This document shows positions 6,332 to 11,977 of a stretch of DNA of 11,977 nt, one piece after another (position 1 is the first letter of the stretch; each line of letters starts with the position of its first letter). The position numbers and the translations under genes were made by a program. The DNA comes from Taibaiella sp. (GTDB lineage: Bacteria > Bacteroidota > Bacteroidia > Chitinophagales > Chitinophagaceae). The stretch covers positions 1 to 11,977 of the forward strand of contig JACFNS010000017.1 of NCBI GenBank assembly GCA_019454705.1, given 5' to 3'. The notes under the pieces are model-generated. The model was given only the letters and a program-made list of their open reading frames with translations, ran no database searches and was not told the DNA's origin.

Positions 6332-7783
6332 ATGATATTGACATTACTCATATTAATTCCACTGGTGGCCGGCATAGCAGCTATGGCTATAAAGGGCGCT
6401 GCAAAAGGAATTAGCCTGTTAAGTTCTGTAGCGGTTACAGTTACTTCACTGTTGGTGCTCATAAGCATCAATTCGTTTGGCCCAAATGGCTTTATAGAAT
6501 GGAGCATGCCCTGGATACCCTCGCTGGGTTCTAATATCAGCCTGATGGGCGATGGCATGGCTGTGGTGCTTTGCCTGCTTACGGGTATCGTTATGTTGGT
6601 AACCGTTATTACCAACTGGAACAAAGAAGTGGAAAGGCCCGGTTCTTTCTACGGACTGATGTTACTCGCACAGGCGGGTATCACGGGCGTGTTCCTGGCT
6701 TCTGACGCTTTGCTGTTCTACTTCTTCTGGGAGCTGGCACTGATACCCGTGTATTTCCTGTCCTCCATATGGGGTGGCGAAAAACGTATCGCGGTTACTT
6801 TCAAGTTCTTCGTATATACATTCGTGGGAAGCCTGATGTTGCTGGCCGCATTGATATATTTATCACTGCAAAACCCCGGCGGCAATTCTTTTGCATGGCA
6901 GAATATTATTCGTGCCGGCGCTTCGCTGCCTGCCGATCAGCAGCAGTGGTTGTTCTGGCTCATCTTCATCGCCTTCGCTATCAAGATGCCGATATTCCCG
7001 CTGCACACATGGCAGCCCGATGCTTATGAGCAATCACCTACGCCCGTTACTATCATCCTCAGTGCGCTGATGGTGAAGATGGGTATATACGGTGTGGTGC
7101 GCTGGTTGTTGCCAGTTGTGCCCGATGCTGTGGCCTACTGGTCTGATACGGTGATTACATTATCCGTAGTAGGTATAGTATATGCATCGCTGCTGGCTAT
7201 AGTACAAACGGATTTGAAACGCCTGGTAGCTTATTCATCTATCGCCCACATGGGGCTGATGAGCGCCGCTGCTTTTGCTAATACTGATGTTGCAATGCAT
7301 GGCCTGGTTATCCAGATGTTCAACCACGGCATCAACATTGCCGGTATGTGGGTAATAGTGAGCATGGTAGAGCAGCGCTGGGGTACACGCGATATGAGGC
7401 AACTGGGTGGCATGGCCAACACCGCACCGCTTATGACTATTGCATTGGTAATAATATCGCTGGCTAACATAGCCCTGCCGCTTACCAATGGTTTCATAGG
7501 TGAGTTCATGTTGTTCAACGGCTTGTTTGCTTCGGCCTCTCCATACCATATCACGTTTATGGTTATTGCGGGTTTGGGTATCATACTGGGTGCTGTATAT
7601 ACACTCAACATGGTGCAGCGTACTGCTTATGGCGATGCTGTGGCTATGAAAGCCGGAGGAGATATTACAAGGAACGAATACATTGGTTTAGCCATCATTA
7701 TAGGACTCATTATATTCCTGGGAGTATATCCCAAGCCCCTGCTGGATATGACAACGGGTGTAACGAATATGGTGCTGCCGTAG
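6332..7783 (+). CDS. nuoM: NADH-quinone oxidoreductase subunit M (antiporter-like, proton pumping)
   Basis: This is the middle antiporter-like membrane subunit of complex I, 483 residues. Conserved charged residues are seen: E134 in FFWELALIPVYFL, K218 in AFAIKMPIFPLHTWQPDAY with H225, K249 in SALMVKMGIYG, and E391 in NGFIGEFMLFNG, equivalent to the terminal glutamate of the NuoM channel (K in NuoL and NuoN). The gene is 27 bp after nuoL and 72 bp before nuoN. Nothing in it suggests damage, and its codon use is like that of the other nuo genes. Confidence 0.96.
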   Translation: MILTLLILIPLVAGIAAMAIKGAAKGISLLSSVAVTVTSLLVLISINSFGPNGFIEWSMPWIPSLGSNISLMGDGMAVVLCLLTGIVMLVTVITNWNKEVERPGSFYGLMLLAQAGITGVFLASDALLFYFFWELALIPVYFLSSIWGGEKRIAVTFKFFVYTFVGSLMLLAALIYLSLQNPGGNSFAWQNIIRAGASLPADQQQWLFWLIFIAFAIKMPIFPLHTWQPDAYEQSPTPVTIILSALMVKMGIYGVVRWLLPVVPDAVAYWSDTVITLSVVGIVYASLLAIVQTDLKRLVAYSSIAHMGLMSAAAFANTDVAMHGLVIQMFNHGINIAGMWVIVSMVEQRWGTRDMRQLGGMANTAPLMTIALVIISLANIALPLTNGFIGEFMLFNGLFASASPYHITFMVIAGLGIILGAVYTLNMVQRTAYGDAVAMKAGGDITRNEYIGLAIIIGLIIFLGVYPKPLLDMTTGVTNMVLP

Positions 7784-7855
7784 GTGAAGGTTATTTGAAT
7801 TATTAAAACAAAAAATCAGGGTGGCGCGCACAACACGCTATCCCGGTACTGAAAT

Positions 7856-9235
7856 ATGAAGGCAATTATTGCTGCAACGTTATTAGGTGTTATCATGATG
7901 TTCACCGGGCTGTTTGTAAAAGACAAAAAGCAGGTGGTGATGATAGCTGTTATCGCATTCCTGGCATTGCTGGGCATCACTATATGGGAGGTGCAGGCTG
8001 CATCTTCTGCCGCGCCCGAAATGCTGTTCAACAATATGCTGCGTATAGACAGCTACGCCCTTTGGTTCAATATGATGATGGCGGGCTGTACTTTCCTGTA
8101 CGTGCTGCTGATGGGCAAGGATATCATGCGCGTAGGCAACCACGTGGCCGAATACTTTACATTGATACTCTTCATCCTCTGCGGTATCTTCCTGCTCACA
8201 GGTTACAACAACCTGCTCATGCTGTTCCTGGGTATCGAAATCATGTCTATACCCCAGTATATACTGGCGGGTGCCGACAGGCGCAACCTAAAGAGCAACG
8301 AAGCATCGCTGAAATACTTCCTGATGGGTGCGTTCACTACCGGCCTGCTGCTCATGGGTATTACCCTGCTCTACGGAGCTACGGGTAGCTTCTATATTAC
8401 CGACTTTAGTTTCCTGCGTACCGACGCGCTCAATCCTATGGCGCTGGCGGGTATATTGTTTATACTCATTTCTTTCGCCTTCAAAGTATCGGCAGTGCCC
8501 ATGCACATGTGGACACCCGATGTGTACGATGGTTCACCTACGGCGTTTACGGCGTTCATGTCCACTATTGTTAAGGCGGGTGCGTTCGTAGGTTTCCTGC
8601 GTTTGTTCCACATTGCCTTCGGCAGCCTTAGCGACCACTGGATGCTGATCGTGGCCATCATCACTGCGGCTACTTTGCTGGTAGGTAATATCACAGCAGT
8701 GTTTCAGCAAAGTGTAAAACGTATGTTGGCATACTCATCTATAGCGCAGGCAGGCTTTATGCTCTTTGCTATAGCCTCTGTCAACGCATCGGCCTGGCAG
8801 GGTATGATTATCTATGGCGTGGCGTACAGCGTAGCTACAATCGGCCTGTTCTCTGTGCTGATAAAAATGAAAGATTACACCTACGACGGCTTCAACGGGC
8901 TGGCTAAAAAACAACCCGCGCTGGCTTTCTTTACAACCGTGTTCTTACTCTCGCTGGCGGGCATACCACTTACCGGCGGCTTCATGGCCAAGTACTTTGT
9001 GCTGAATGCAGCGGTGCAGCAGGGTGGGTTGCTGTGGTTAGTCATCTTCGCATTGCTGATGGCCGCTATCAGTGTGTACTACTACTTCCGTGTGATTATT
9101 GCCATGTACTTCAAGCAGGGCGATGCCGAAATGGCGGTAGAAATCAACAGCAGCGACAGGATACTGTTGGGCATTACCTGCGCACTGGTTATCTTACTCG
9201 GCGTAGCACCGCATTTGTTTTTGGGGAGTATATAG
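7856..9235 (+). CDS. nuoN: NADH-quinone oxidoreductase subunit N (antiporter-like, proton pumping)
   Basis: This is the third antiporter-like subunit of complex I, 459 residues. Motif residues are E128 in LGIEIMSIPQYIL, K210 and H217 in FAFKVSAVPMHMWTPDVYDG, K240 in MSTIVKAGAF, the QQSVKRMLAYSSIAQAGFM block at about 284-302, and K379 in GGFMAKYFVL. It ends ...LVILLGVAPHLFLGSI with TAG. A diverged copy of exactly this ending lies 389 bp downstream (9574-9624), which suggests that this allele, or at least its 3' part, may have come in by recombination. The 72-bp gap before it holds no recognisable element. It is the last gene of the operon; a long palindrome follows directly. Confidence 0.95.
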   Translation: MKAIIAATLLGVIMMFTGLFVKDKKQVVMIAVIAFLALLGITIWEVQAASSAAPEMLFNNMLRIDSYALWFNMMMAGCTFLYVLLMGKDIMRVGNHVAEYFTLILFILCGIFLLTGYNNLLMLFLGIEIMSIPQYILAGADRRNLKSNEASLKYFLMGAFTTGLLLMGITLLYGATGSFYITDFSFLRTDALNPMALAGILFILISFAFKVSAVPMHMWTPDVYDGSPTAFTAFMSTIVKAGAFVGFLRLFHIAFGSLSDHWMLIVAIITAATLLVGNITAVFQQSVKRMLAYSSIAQAGFMLFAIASVNASAWQGMIIYGVAYSVATIGLFSVLIKMKDYTYDGFNGLAKKQPALAFFTTVFLLSLAGIPLTGGFMAKYFVLNAAVQQGGLLWLVIFALLMAAISVYYYFRVIIAMYFKQGDAEMAVEINSSDRILLGITCALVILLGVAPHLFLGSI

Positions 9236-9272
9236 TCAGATTTGACAACTTTCCAAAAGTTGTCAAATCTGA
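9236..9272. terminator. Perfect 17-bp stem-loop after nuoN (possible terminator or palindromic repeat)
   Basis: The arms are 9236-9252 (TCAGATTTGACAACTTT) and 9256-9272, exact reverse complements, with a CCA loop. It starts on the base after the nuoN stop. A T-rich stretch follows only after about ten bases, so it is not a textbook intrinsic terminator. It could end the nuo transcript, protect its 3' end, or be a dispersed palindromic repeat. Confidence 0.55.
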
Positions 9273-9313
9273 AACATTCATTTGTTTTTTGGAAGTAAAA
9301 ACCAAACGCTACT

Positions 9314-9538
9314 ATGAAACCACAATACTATAAACAGGCAAGAATAGGAAACATCTTCGGGATAGTCGCCGGCATATTGGGCTTGCTGATGTTTATTCCG
9401 CTATTGTATATCAGCTTCCACAAAGGCTGGTTGTTCCGGTCAATATTCCTGCTCAACATATTTATGAGCGCTTATTGTATCTACATATCCCGGGTGAGGA
9501 TGAAGAGGCTGAAAGTTAATAAGCCAATACAATCTTAG
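9314..9538 (+). CDS. Small membrane protein, two predicted helices
   Basis: A 74-residue ORF whose family I do not recognise. Two hydrophobic segments are seen at about 13-34 and 38-58. The N-terminus (KPQYYKQAR) and C-terminus (RVRMKRLKVNK) are strongly basic, so both ends are expected in the cytoplasm with a short outside loop. It is bracketed by the 17-bp palindrome on the left and the G-rich repeat on the right, whose first bases coincide with the TAG stop. It lies between nuoN and the nuoN 3' remnant, so it was probably gained together with that rearrangement. The coding call rests on composition and the clear hydrophobic pattern. Confidence 0.55.
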   Translation: MKPQYYKQARIGNIFGIVAGILGLLMFIPLLYISFHKGWLFRSIFLLNIFMSAYCIYISRVRMKRLKVNKPIQS

Positions 9539-9564
9539 TCTCCCCTTCAGGGGGATAGGGGGAA
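9537..9564 (+). repeat. G-rich REP-like repeat, copy 1
   Basis: AGTCTCCCC is followed by a hairpin core CCCCT-TC-AGGGG (9542-9553) and the tail AGGGGGATAGGGGGAA (9549-9564). The tail is identical, in the same orientation, to 11853-11868. The first two bases are part of the stop codon of the small membrane protein gene. The layout is like the ends of the DUF559 cassette. Confidence 0.75.
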
Positions 9565-9573
9565 ATACCCACG

Positions 9574-9624
9574 TTGGTTATCTTACTCGGCGTAGTCCCT
9601 CATCTGTTTTTGGGGAGTATATAA
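9574..9624 (+). pseudogene. Remnant of a second, diverged nuoN 3' end
   Basis: Fifty-one bases match the last 17 codons (stop included) of nuoN at 9185-9235, 45 of 51 identical. Translated, it reads LVILLGVVPHLFLGSI and stop, differing from NuoN by one residue (A to V). The other differences are synonymous (CTG/TTG, CCG/CCT, TTG/CTG, TAG/TAA), as expected for a homologue that diverged under selection and not for a recent duplicate decaying freely. Similarity ends sharply upstream, at the G-rich repeat region. It is too short to be expressed usefully. It is best read as the tail of a displaced nuoN allele left behind when new DNA was joined at this site. Confidence 0.8.
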
Positions 9625-9646
9625 GGTGCCCTTCGGAACACCTGCG

Positions 9647-9654
9647 TAAGTTTG
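9647..9654 (+). promoter_or_regulatory. Possible -7 element (TAAGTTTG) for lipoprotein gene
   Basis: This matches the Bacteroidota -7 consensus TAnnTTTG, 35 bases before the ATG at 9690. No good TTTG at the -33 position is seen, so the call is weak. Confidence 0.3.
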
Positions 9655-9689
9655 GCATATTATTTGGCCGTAGAGATAAAAAATATAAC

Positions 9690-10301
9690 ATGAAGTGCCT
9701 GTTTGCTGCCGCATTGATATTATTGACTGCGTGCGATAAAAAAATAGAATGTCCTGGATTTGATACAAATAATCTCAAACTGATGCCGTACCAGGATAAT
9801 GATGTTATTACTTTTACTGATGGTGTAAAAGATATTTCATTCACGGTTGGATATAAGGAATATTCTGAGGCATATAGGGATGAATGCGGCCCGGACGGCA
9901 TGCTTGGCCGTATTTGTCCTGATTGTTCAACGAAAGCTGAAATGATTGCTTATTCTGATGAAACACGAAATAATGCAAAACGGCTTCATATTATACTTGA
10001 AACAACAACCCACTACGGTAAAACCGATGAAATAATGATATTTCAGGTGTTGGATTTTATAGGTGATGGTACAAGTTTTTCAGGATTAAATGCCAATTCC
10101 AATTACTATCATGACAGTACCATACATGCGCTTAATGTCAATGGGAAATCCTATGAGAATGTCAGGGTTCACACATTGGATACATTGAATAGCTGGTCTG
10201 ACTTTGATAAAAAGCATATTTGGCGTGTATACCTTACAAACATGAAAGGTATTATCGGATTTAGTGACAGACAAACTAAATCTACATATTTTTTTAAGTA
10301 G
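9690..10301 (+). CDS. Putative lipoprotein of unknown function
   Basis: A 203-residue protein with a short signal peptide and lipobox L12-T13-A14-C15 (MKCLFAAALILLTACDKK). It is expected to be lipidated at C15 and anchored in an outer or inner membrane. Aspartate directly after the cysteine may affect sorting. The mature part is polar and probably beta-rich (for example DVITFTDGVKDISFTVGYKEY at 38-58) and has cysteines at C66, C76 and C79, in GPDG..RICPDC context, that could form a disulfide or bind metal. I recognise no domain. It lies downstream of the nuoN remnant and faces the minus-strand esterase gene, so it is probably a single transcription unit. Confidence 0.75.
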   Translation: MKCLFAAALILLTACDKKIECPGFDTNNLKLMPYQDNDVITFTDGVKDISFTVGYKEYSEAYRDECGPDGMLGRICPDCSTKAEMIAYSDETRNNAKRLHIILETTTHYGKTDEIMIFQVLDFIGDGTSFSGLNANSNYYHDSTIHALNVNGKSYENVRVHTLDTLNSWSDFDKKHIWRVYLTNMKGIIGFSDRQTKSTYFFK

Positions 10302-10334
10302 GCTTACCTCGCAAAAACCGTTTTCCTTGTGCTC

Positions 10335-10351
10335 GGTGTTGGCACCACACC
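10335..10351. terminator. Weak stem-loop between convergent genes
   Basis: In the 80-bp gap between two convergent genes, GGTGT (10335-10339) can pair with ACACC (10347-10351). There is no clean T-run, so a terminator role is only suggested by position. Confidence 0.2.
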
Positions 10352-10381
10352 ACCAGAGTATAATTTTCAAATTAACAAGCA

Positions 10382-11602
10382 TTATTCGCCCTTCGTCAAC
10401 TTGATGCGTGTTGGCGGGTGCATCTCTTTTATCACAAAAAAGTAGTCGAAAGATGCTGATAGTCTCAGGTGCTCTTTGTAGAAATTCTTTTTGCCCGCAC
10501 TTACCATATTATATTCCGCGCCAAAGTTGTTGATCATTTGTTTTTTGTCCACCAGCTCATGTTCCCTGTTCTTACCGATGTTGATACCCAGCAGGCCATT
10601 GTTTTTATCTTTTAGCTGATCTTCTATAGTGCCGGGGTAGTGCACTGCTGTATAAGTATGCATCACCGTTTTACCGTTTTCATTGGTATTTGCCAGAAAG
10701 TTACCTCCCTCAAAGCCAAAACCTATCACACGGTAGCCGTCTCCATAATGTTTGTGCAACATTTCACCTACCGATGGCCTGCCCGAATACTTTTTGCTTA
10801 GGTGATCGTTATGCGCCCATATCACCGCCTTTTCGCCGGCGGGTATACGGTCAATAATATACCGCGCGAATTGATACATAGCTTCTTCCCTGCATTTCCT
10901 GGCTTCGCCTCCCGCTGTCACTCCACATTTATAAGATTGTATCATATTGTTACGTTGTATAGAGTCGTATGTGGTGATAACCTCGGTCGAATTTTGCTCC
11001 AGCATTTCATCATAAATTTTCAGACGGGTTTTTTCATCCCGTTTTATCGTCTCCAGTTTCGCCAGCAGTGTAGTGTCCATATCAAAGGATAACTTATTAT
11101 AAAGCCGGTGCTCATTATACCGTGTACGTAATATTCGGTGGGCTGTTACATCCATACCATAAAATTGCACCTGTTCAGTCTCCGGTTTCCCCATATTATA
11201 AGACTTCAACCATTCCAGCAGGTTTGCAAACTCTTCGATGGCGAAGGGCCATGCTATGTTGTGCAGCACTAAAGCACGTAGGTCACCCTTTCCTTTACTG
11301 ATGTATTCATTGATAGCCTTACAGGGTATATATCCCCCTTCCAGTATAAAATGACGGTAGTTGTATTTCTGTACCAGCAGCTTTACTATCTCGCTGCGTA
11401 CATCCGTACATTCCACTGTGCCATGCGTGCATTCGCCCAGTCCCAATACTCGGGTGCCGGAGGCTATGTCATGCAGTTCTTCCTTATAATTGAAGCTCTG
11501 GGCATTTTCAGATGAAGAGTATTGCAGCTCCCCGGCAGACTGGGCAATAGTATTATAGCTTGTGCATAGAAGCAGGCCGAGTATTAGTATCGTTTTGTTC
11601 AC
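10382..11602 (-). CDS. Exported erythromycin esterase family protein
   Basis: A hydrolase-like protein of the erythromycin esterase (Ere) family, 406 residues from the GTG at 11602. That start gives MNKTILILGLLLCTSYNTIAQS, a normal Sec signal peptide with likely cleavage near A20. An in-frame TTG at 11635 would add 11 residues; a GGAGG lies directly against it with no spacing, so it is less convincing. Family motifs are VLGLGECTHGT (52-62), with E57 and H60, then R69 and E88, GMDV (149-152), AVIWAHNDHLS (259-269, H264 and H267), GEMLHKHYGDGYRVIGFGFEGG (279-300), and a DYFF block near the end. The spacing E-x2-H, R at +9 and E at +28 agrees with the active-site residues reported for EreB. Unlike EreA/EreB it appears exported, so macrolide resistance should not be assumed; the substrate is unknown. 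Confidence 0.86.
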   Translation of the reverse strand: MNKTILILGLLLCTSYNTIAQSAGELQYSSSENAQSFNYKEELHDIASGTRVLGLGECTHGTVECTDVRSEIVKLLVQKYNYRHFILEGGYIPCKAINEYISKGKGDLRALVLHNIAWPFAIEEFANLLEWLKSYNMGKPETEQVQFYGMDVTAHRILRTRYNEHRLYNKLSFDMDTTLLAKLETIKRDEKTRLKIYDEMLEQNSTEVITTYDSIQRNNMIQSYKCGVTAGGEARKCREEAMYQFARYIIDRIPAGEKAVIWAHNDHLSKKYSGRPSVGEMLHKHYGDGYRVIGFGFEGGNFLANTNENGKTVMHTYTAVHYPGTIEDQLKDKNNGLLGINIGKNREHELVDKKQMINNFGAEYNMVSAGKKNFYKEHLRLSASFDYFFVIKEMHPPTRIKLTKGE

Positions 11603-11653
11603 ACAACTTTGTTTTTGGAATATGAAATTATTCAACCTCCTGGTAATCAGGGA

Positions 11654-11668
11654 TTAATTACTAATTAA
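11654..11668. promoter_or_regulatory. AT-rich palindrome upstream of esterase gene
   Basis: TTAATTA-C-TAATTAA is a perfect 7-bp-arm palindrome, 52 bases upstream of the chosen esterase start and downstream of the candidate -7 element at 11719-11726. It could be a repressor site in the leader. AT-rich palindromes also occur by chance. Confidence 0.25.
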
Positions 11669-11718
11669 AACGCTGTTTACATCTGCAATATTAGCAGCTA
11701 TATACATTAAAATAACAA

Positions 11719-11736
11719 CAAATTTACGTATATTTG
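11719..11736. promoter_or_regulatory. Back-to-back candidate -7 elements in divergent intergenic region
   Basis: On the minus strand TAAATTTG (11726 down to 11719) and on the plus strand TATATTTG (11729-11736) both fit TAnnTTTG. They point to the esterase gene and to moaA respectively. Neither has a clear -33 partner, and the AT-rich context raises the chance of accidental matches. Confidence 0.25.
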
Positions 11737-11818
11737 TACATCATTTCTTTGATACTCCGGTAGAACGGTGCCGTTTTATTAAACCATTATTTAGGATACA
11801 AAATGGAACATTTTAATG

Positions 11819-11868
11819 AGTCTCTCCCCGGAATTTATCCCGCCTCGGCGGGAGGGGGATAGGGGGAA
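11819..11868 (+). repeat. G-rich REP-like repeat, copy 2
   Basis: It begins AGTCTCTCCCC. A stem TCCCGCC-TC-GGCGGGA (11838-11853) follows, then AGGGGGATAGGGGGAA (11853-11868), identical to the tail of the copy at 9549-9564. Compared with copy 1 the hairpin is different and about 22 bases longer overall, so the start and tail are conserved while the middle varies. It lies upstream of moaA. Confidence 0.75.
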
Positions 11869-11886
11869 CAACTTTAGCATATATCC

Positions 11887-11918
11887 TTTGGGCATAGGCC
11901 CTTTAAAAGTTAACTTTG
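11887..11918 (+). promoter_or_regulatory. Promoter for moaA, implying a very short or absent leader
   Basis: TTTG (11887-11890) and TAACTTTG (11911-11918) are separated by 20 bases, a good fit to the Bacteroidota housekeeping promoter (TTTG, about 17-20, TAnnTTTG). The moaA ATG is at 11923, only four bases after the -7 element. Transcription should start at or within a few bases of the start codon. Confidence 0.55.
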
Positions 11919-11922
11919 TAAT

Positions 11923-11977
11923 ATGCTGACAGACAACCACGGAAGGCCGGTAAATTACCTCAGGCTGGCGGTGACAG
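11923..11977 (+). CDS. moaA: GTP 3',8-cyclase MoaA, N-terminal fragment (runs off window)
   Basis: The last 55 bases encode MLTDNHGRPVNYLRLAVT, which matches the typical MoaA N-terminus just before the radical-SAM motif C-x3-C-x2-C (expected within the next few codons, outside the window). MoaA converts GTP to 3',8-cyclo-GTP in the first step of molybdenum cofactor synthesis. The match of DNHGR..NYLRLAVT to the family is strong even though only 18 residues are visible. It is divergent from the esterase gene and has its own close promoter. Confidence 0.85.
   Translation, partial: MLTDNHGRPVNYLRLAVT

Noticed and set aside
7784..7855. 72-bp gap between nuoM and nuoN as a possible internal promoter or insertion
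   Set aside because: No TAnnTTTG element, hairpin or repeat related to the others is visible there.
9625..9642. GGTG...CACC stem after the nuoN remnant as the old operon terminator
   Set aside because: The stem is short with mismatched inner bases and no T-run; too weak to call.
11603..11635. TTG start at 11635 for the esterase gene, next to a GGAGG
   Set aside because: The GGAGG has zero spacing to the TTG, and the GTG at 11602 gives a much more typical signal peptide. It remains possible.
11803..11862. 19-codon ORF (MEHFNESLPGIYPASAGGG) upstream of moaA
   Set aside because: Its second half is just the G-rich repeat read through, and moaA appears to have its own promoter downstream. No sign of selection on it can be seen.

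Overview
The window looks like chromosomal DNA of a member of the Bacteroidota, most likely near the Chitinophagaceae. Four things point there: a short NuoG without the molybdopterin-type domain, the absence of consistent Shine-Dalgarno sequences, promoter elements of the TTTG...TAnnTTTG type, and compact DUF559 and four-helix-bundle genes inserted between housekeeping genes. The taxon is inferred from these features, not from a database search.

Positions 27-9235 carry the downstream part of a complex I (NADH:quinone oxidoreductase) operon, all on the plus strand, in the order nuoG, H, I, J, K, L, M, N. These genes encode the iron-sulfur arm (G, I) and the whole proton-pumping membrane arm (H, J, K, L, M, N). 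The residues needed for electron transfer and proton pumping are present in each subunit. Two foreign-looking one-gene cassettes interrupt the order without breaking any nuo gene. Between nuoJ and nuoK is a DUF559 (Vsr-like) endonuclease gene bounded by perfect 23-bp inverted repeats. Between nuoK and nuoL is a four-helix-bundle (23S rRNA intervening-sequence/S23-type) gene bounded by inverted tracts of a 7-nt repeat. Both cassette genes use only AGA/AGG for arginine, whereas nuoL and nuoG mostly use CGN. A third tract of the same 7-nt repeat lies at the left edge, against the nuoG start.

Positions 9236-9689 form a scar-like region. It holds a perfect 17-bp palindrome, a gene for a small two-helix membrane protein, a G-rich REP-like repeat, and a 51-nt diverged second copy of the nuoN 3' end including its stop codon. 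This suggests that DNA was gained by recombination at the end of the operon.

Positions 9690-11977 hold a lipoprotein of unknown function (plus strand), a convergent gene for an exported erythromycin-esterase-family protein (minus strand), a roughly 300-bp divergent intergenic region with a second copy of the G-rich repeat, and the first 18 codons of moaA (molybdenum cofactor synthesis), which runs off the right edge.

The most notable feature is the set of small repeat-bounded cassettes and related solo repeats. They sit precisely at stop and start codons, and in one case supply the last codons of nuoJ.
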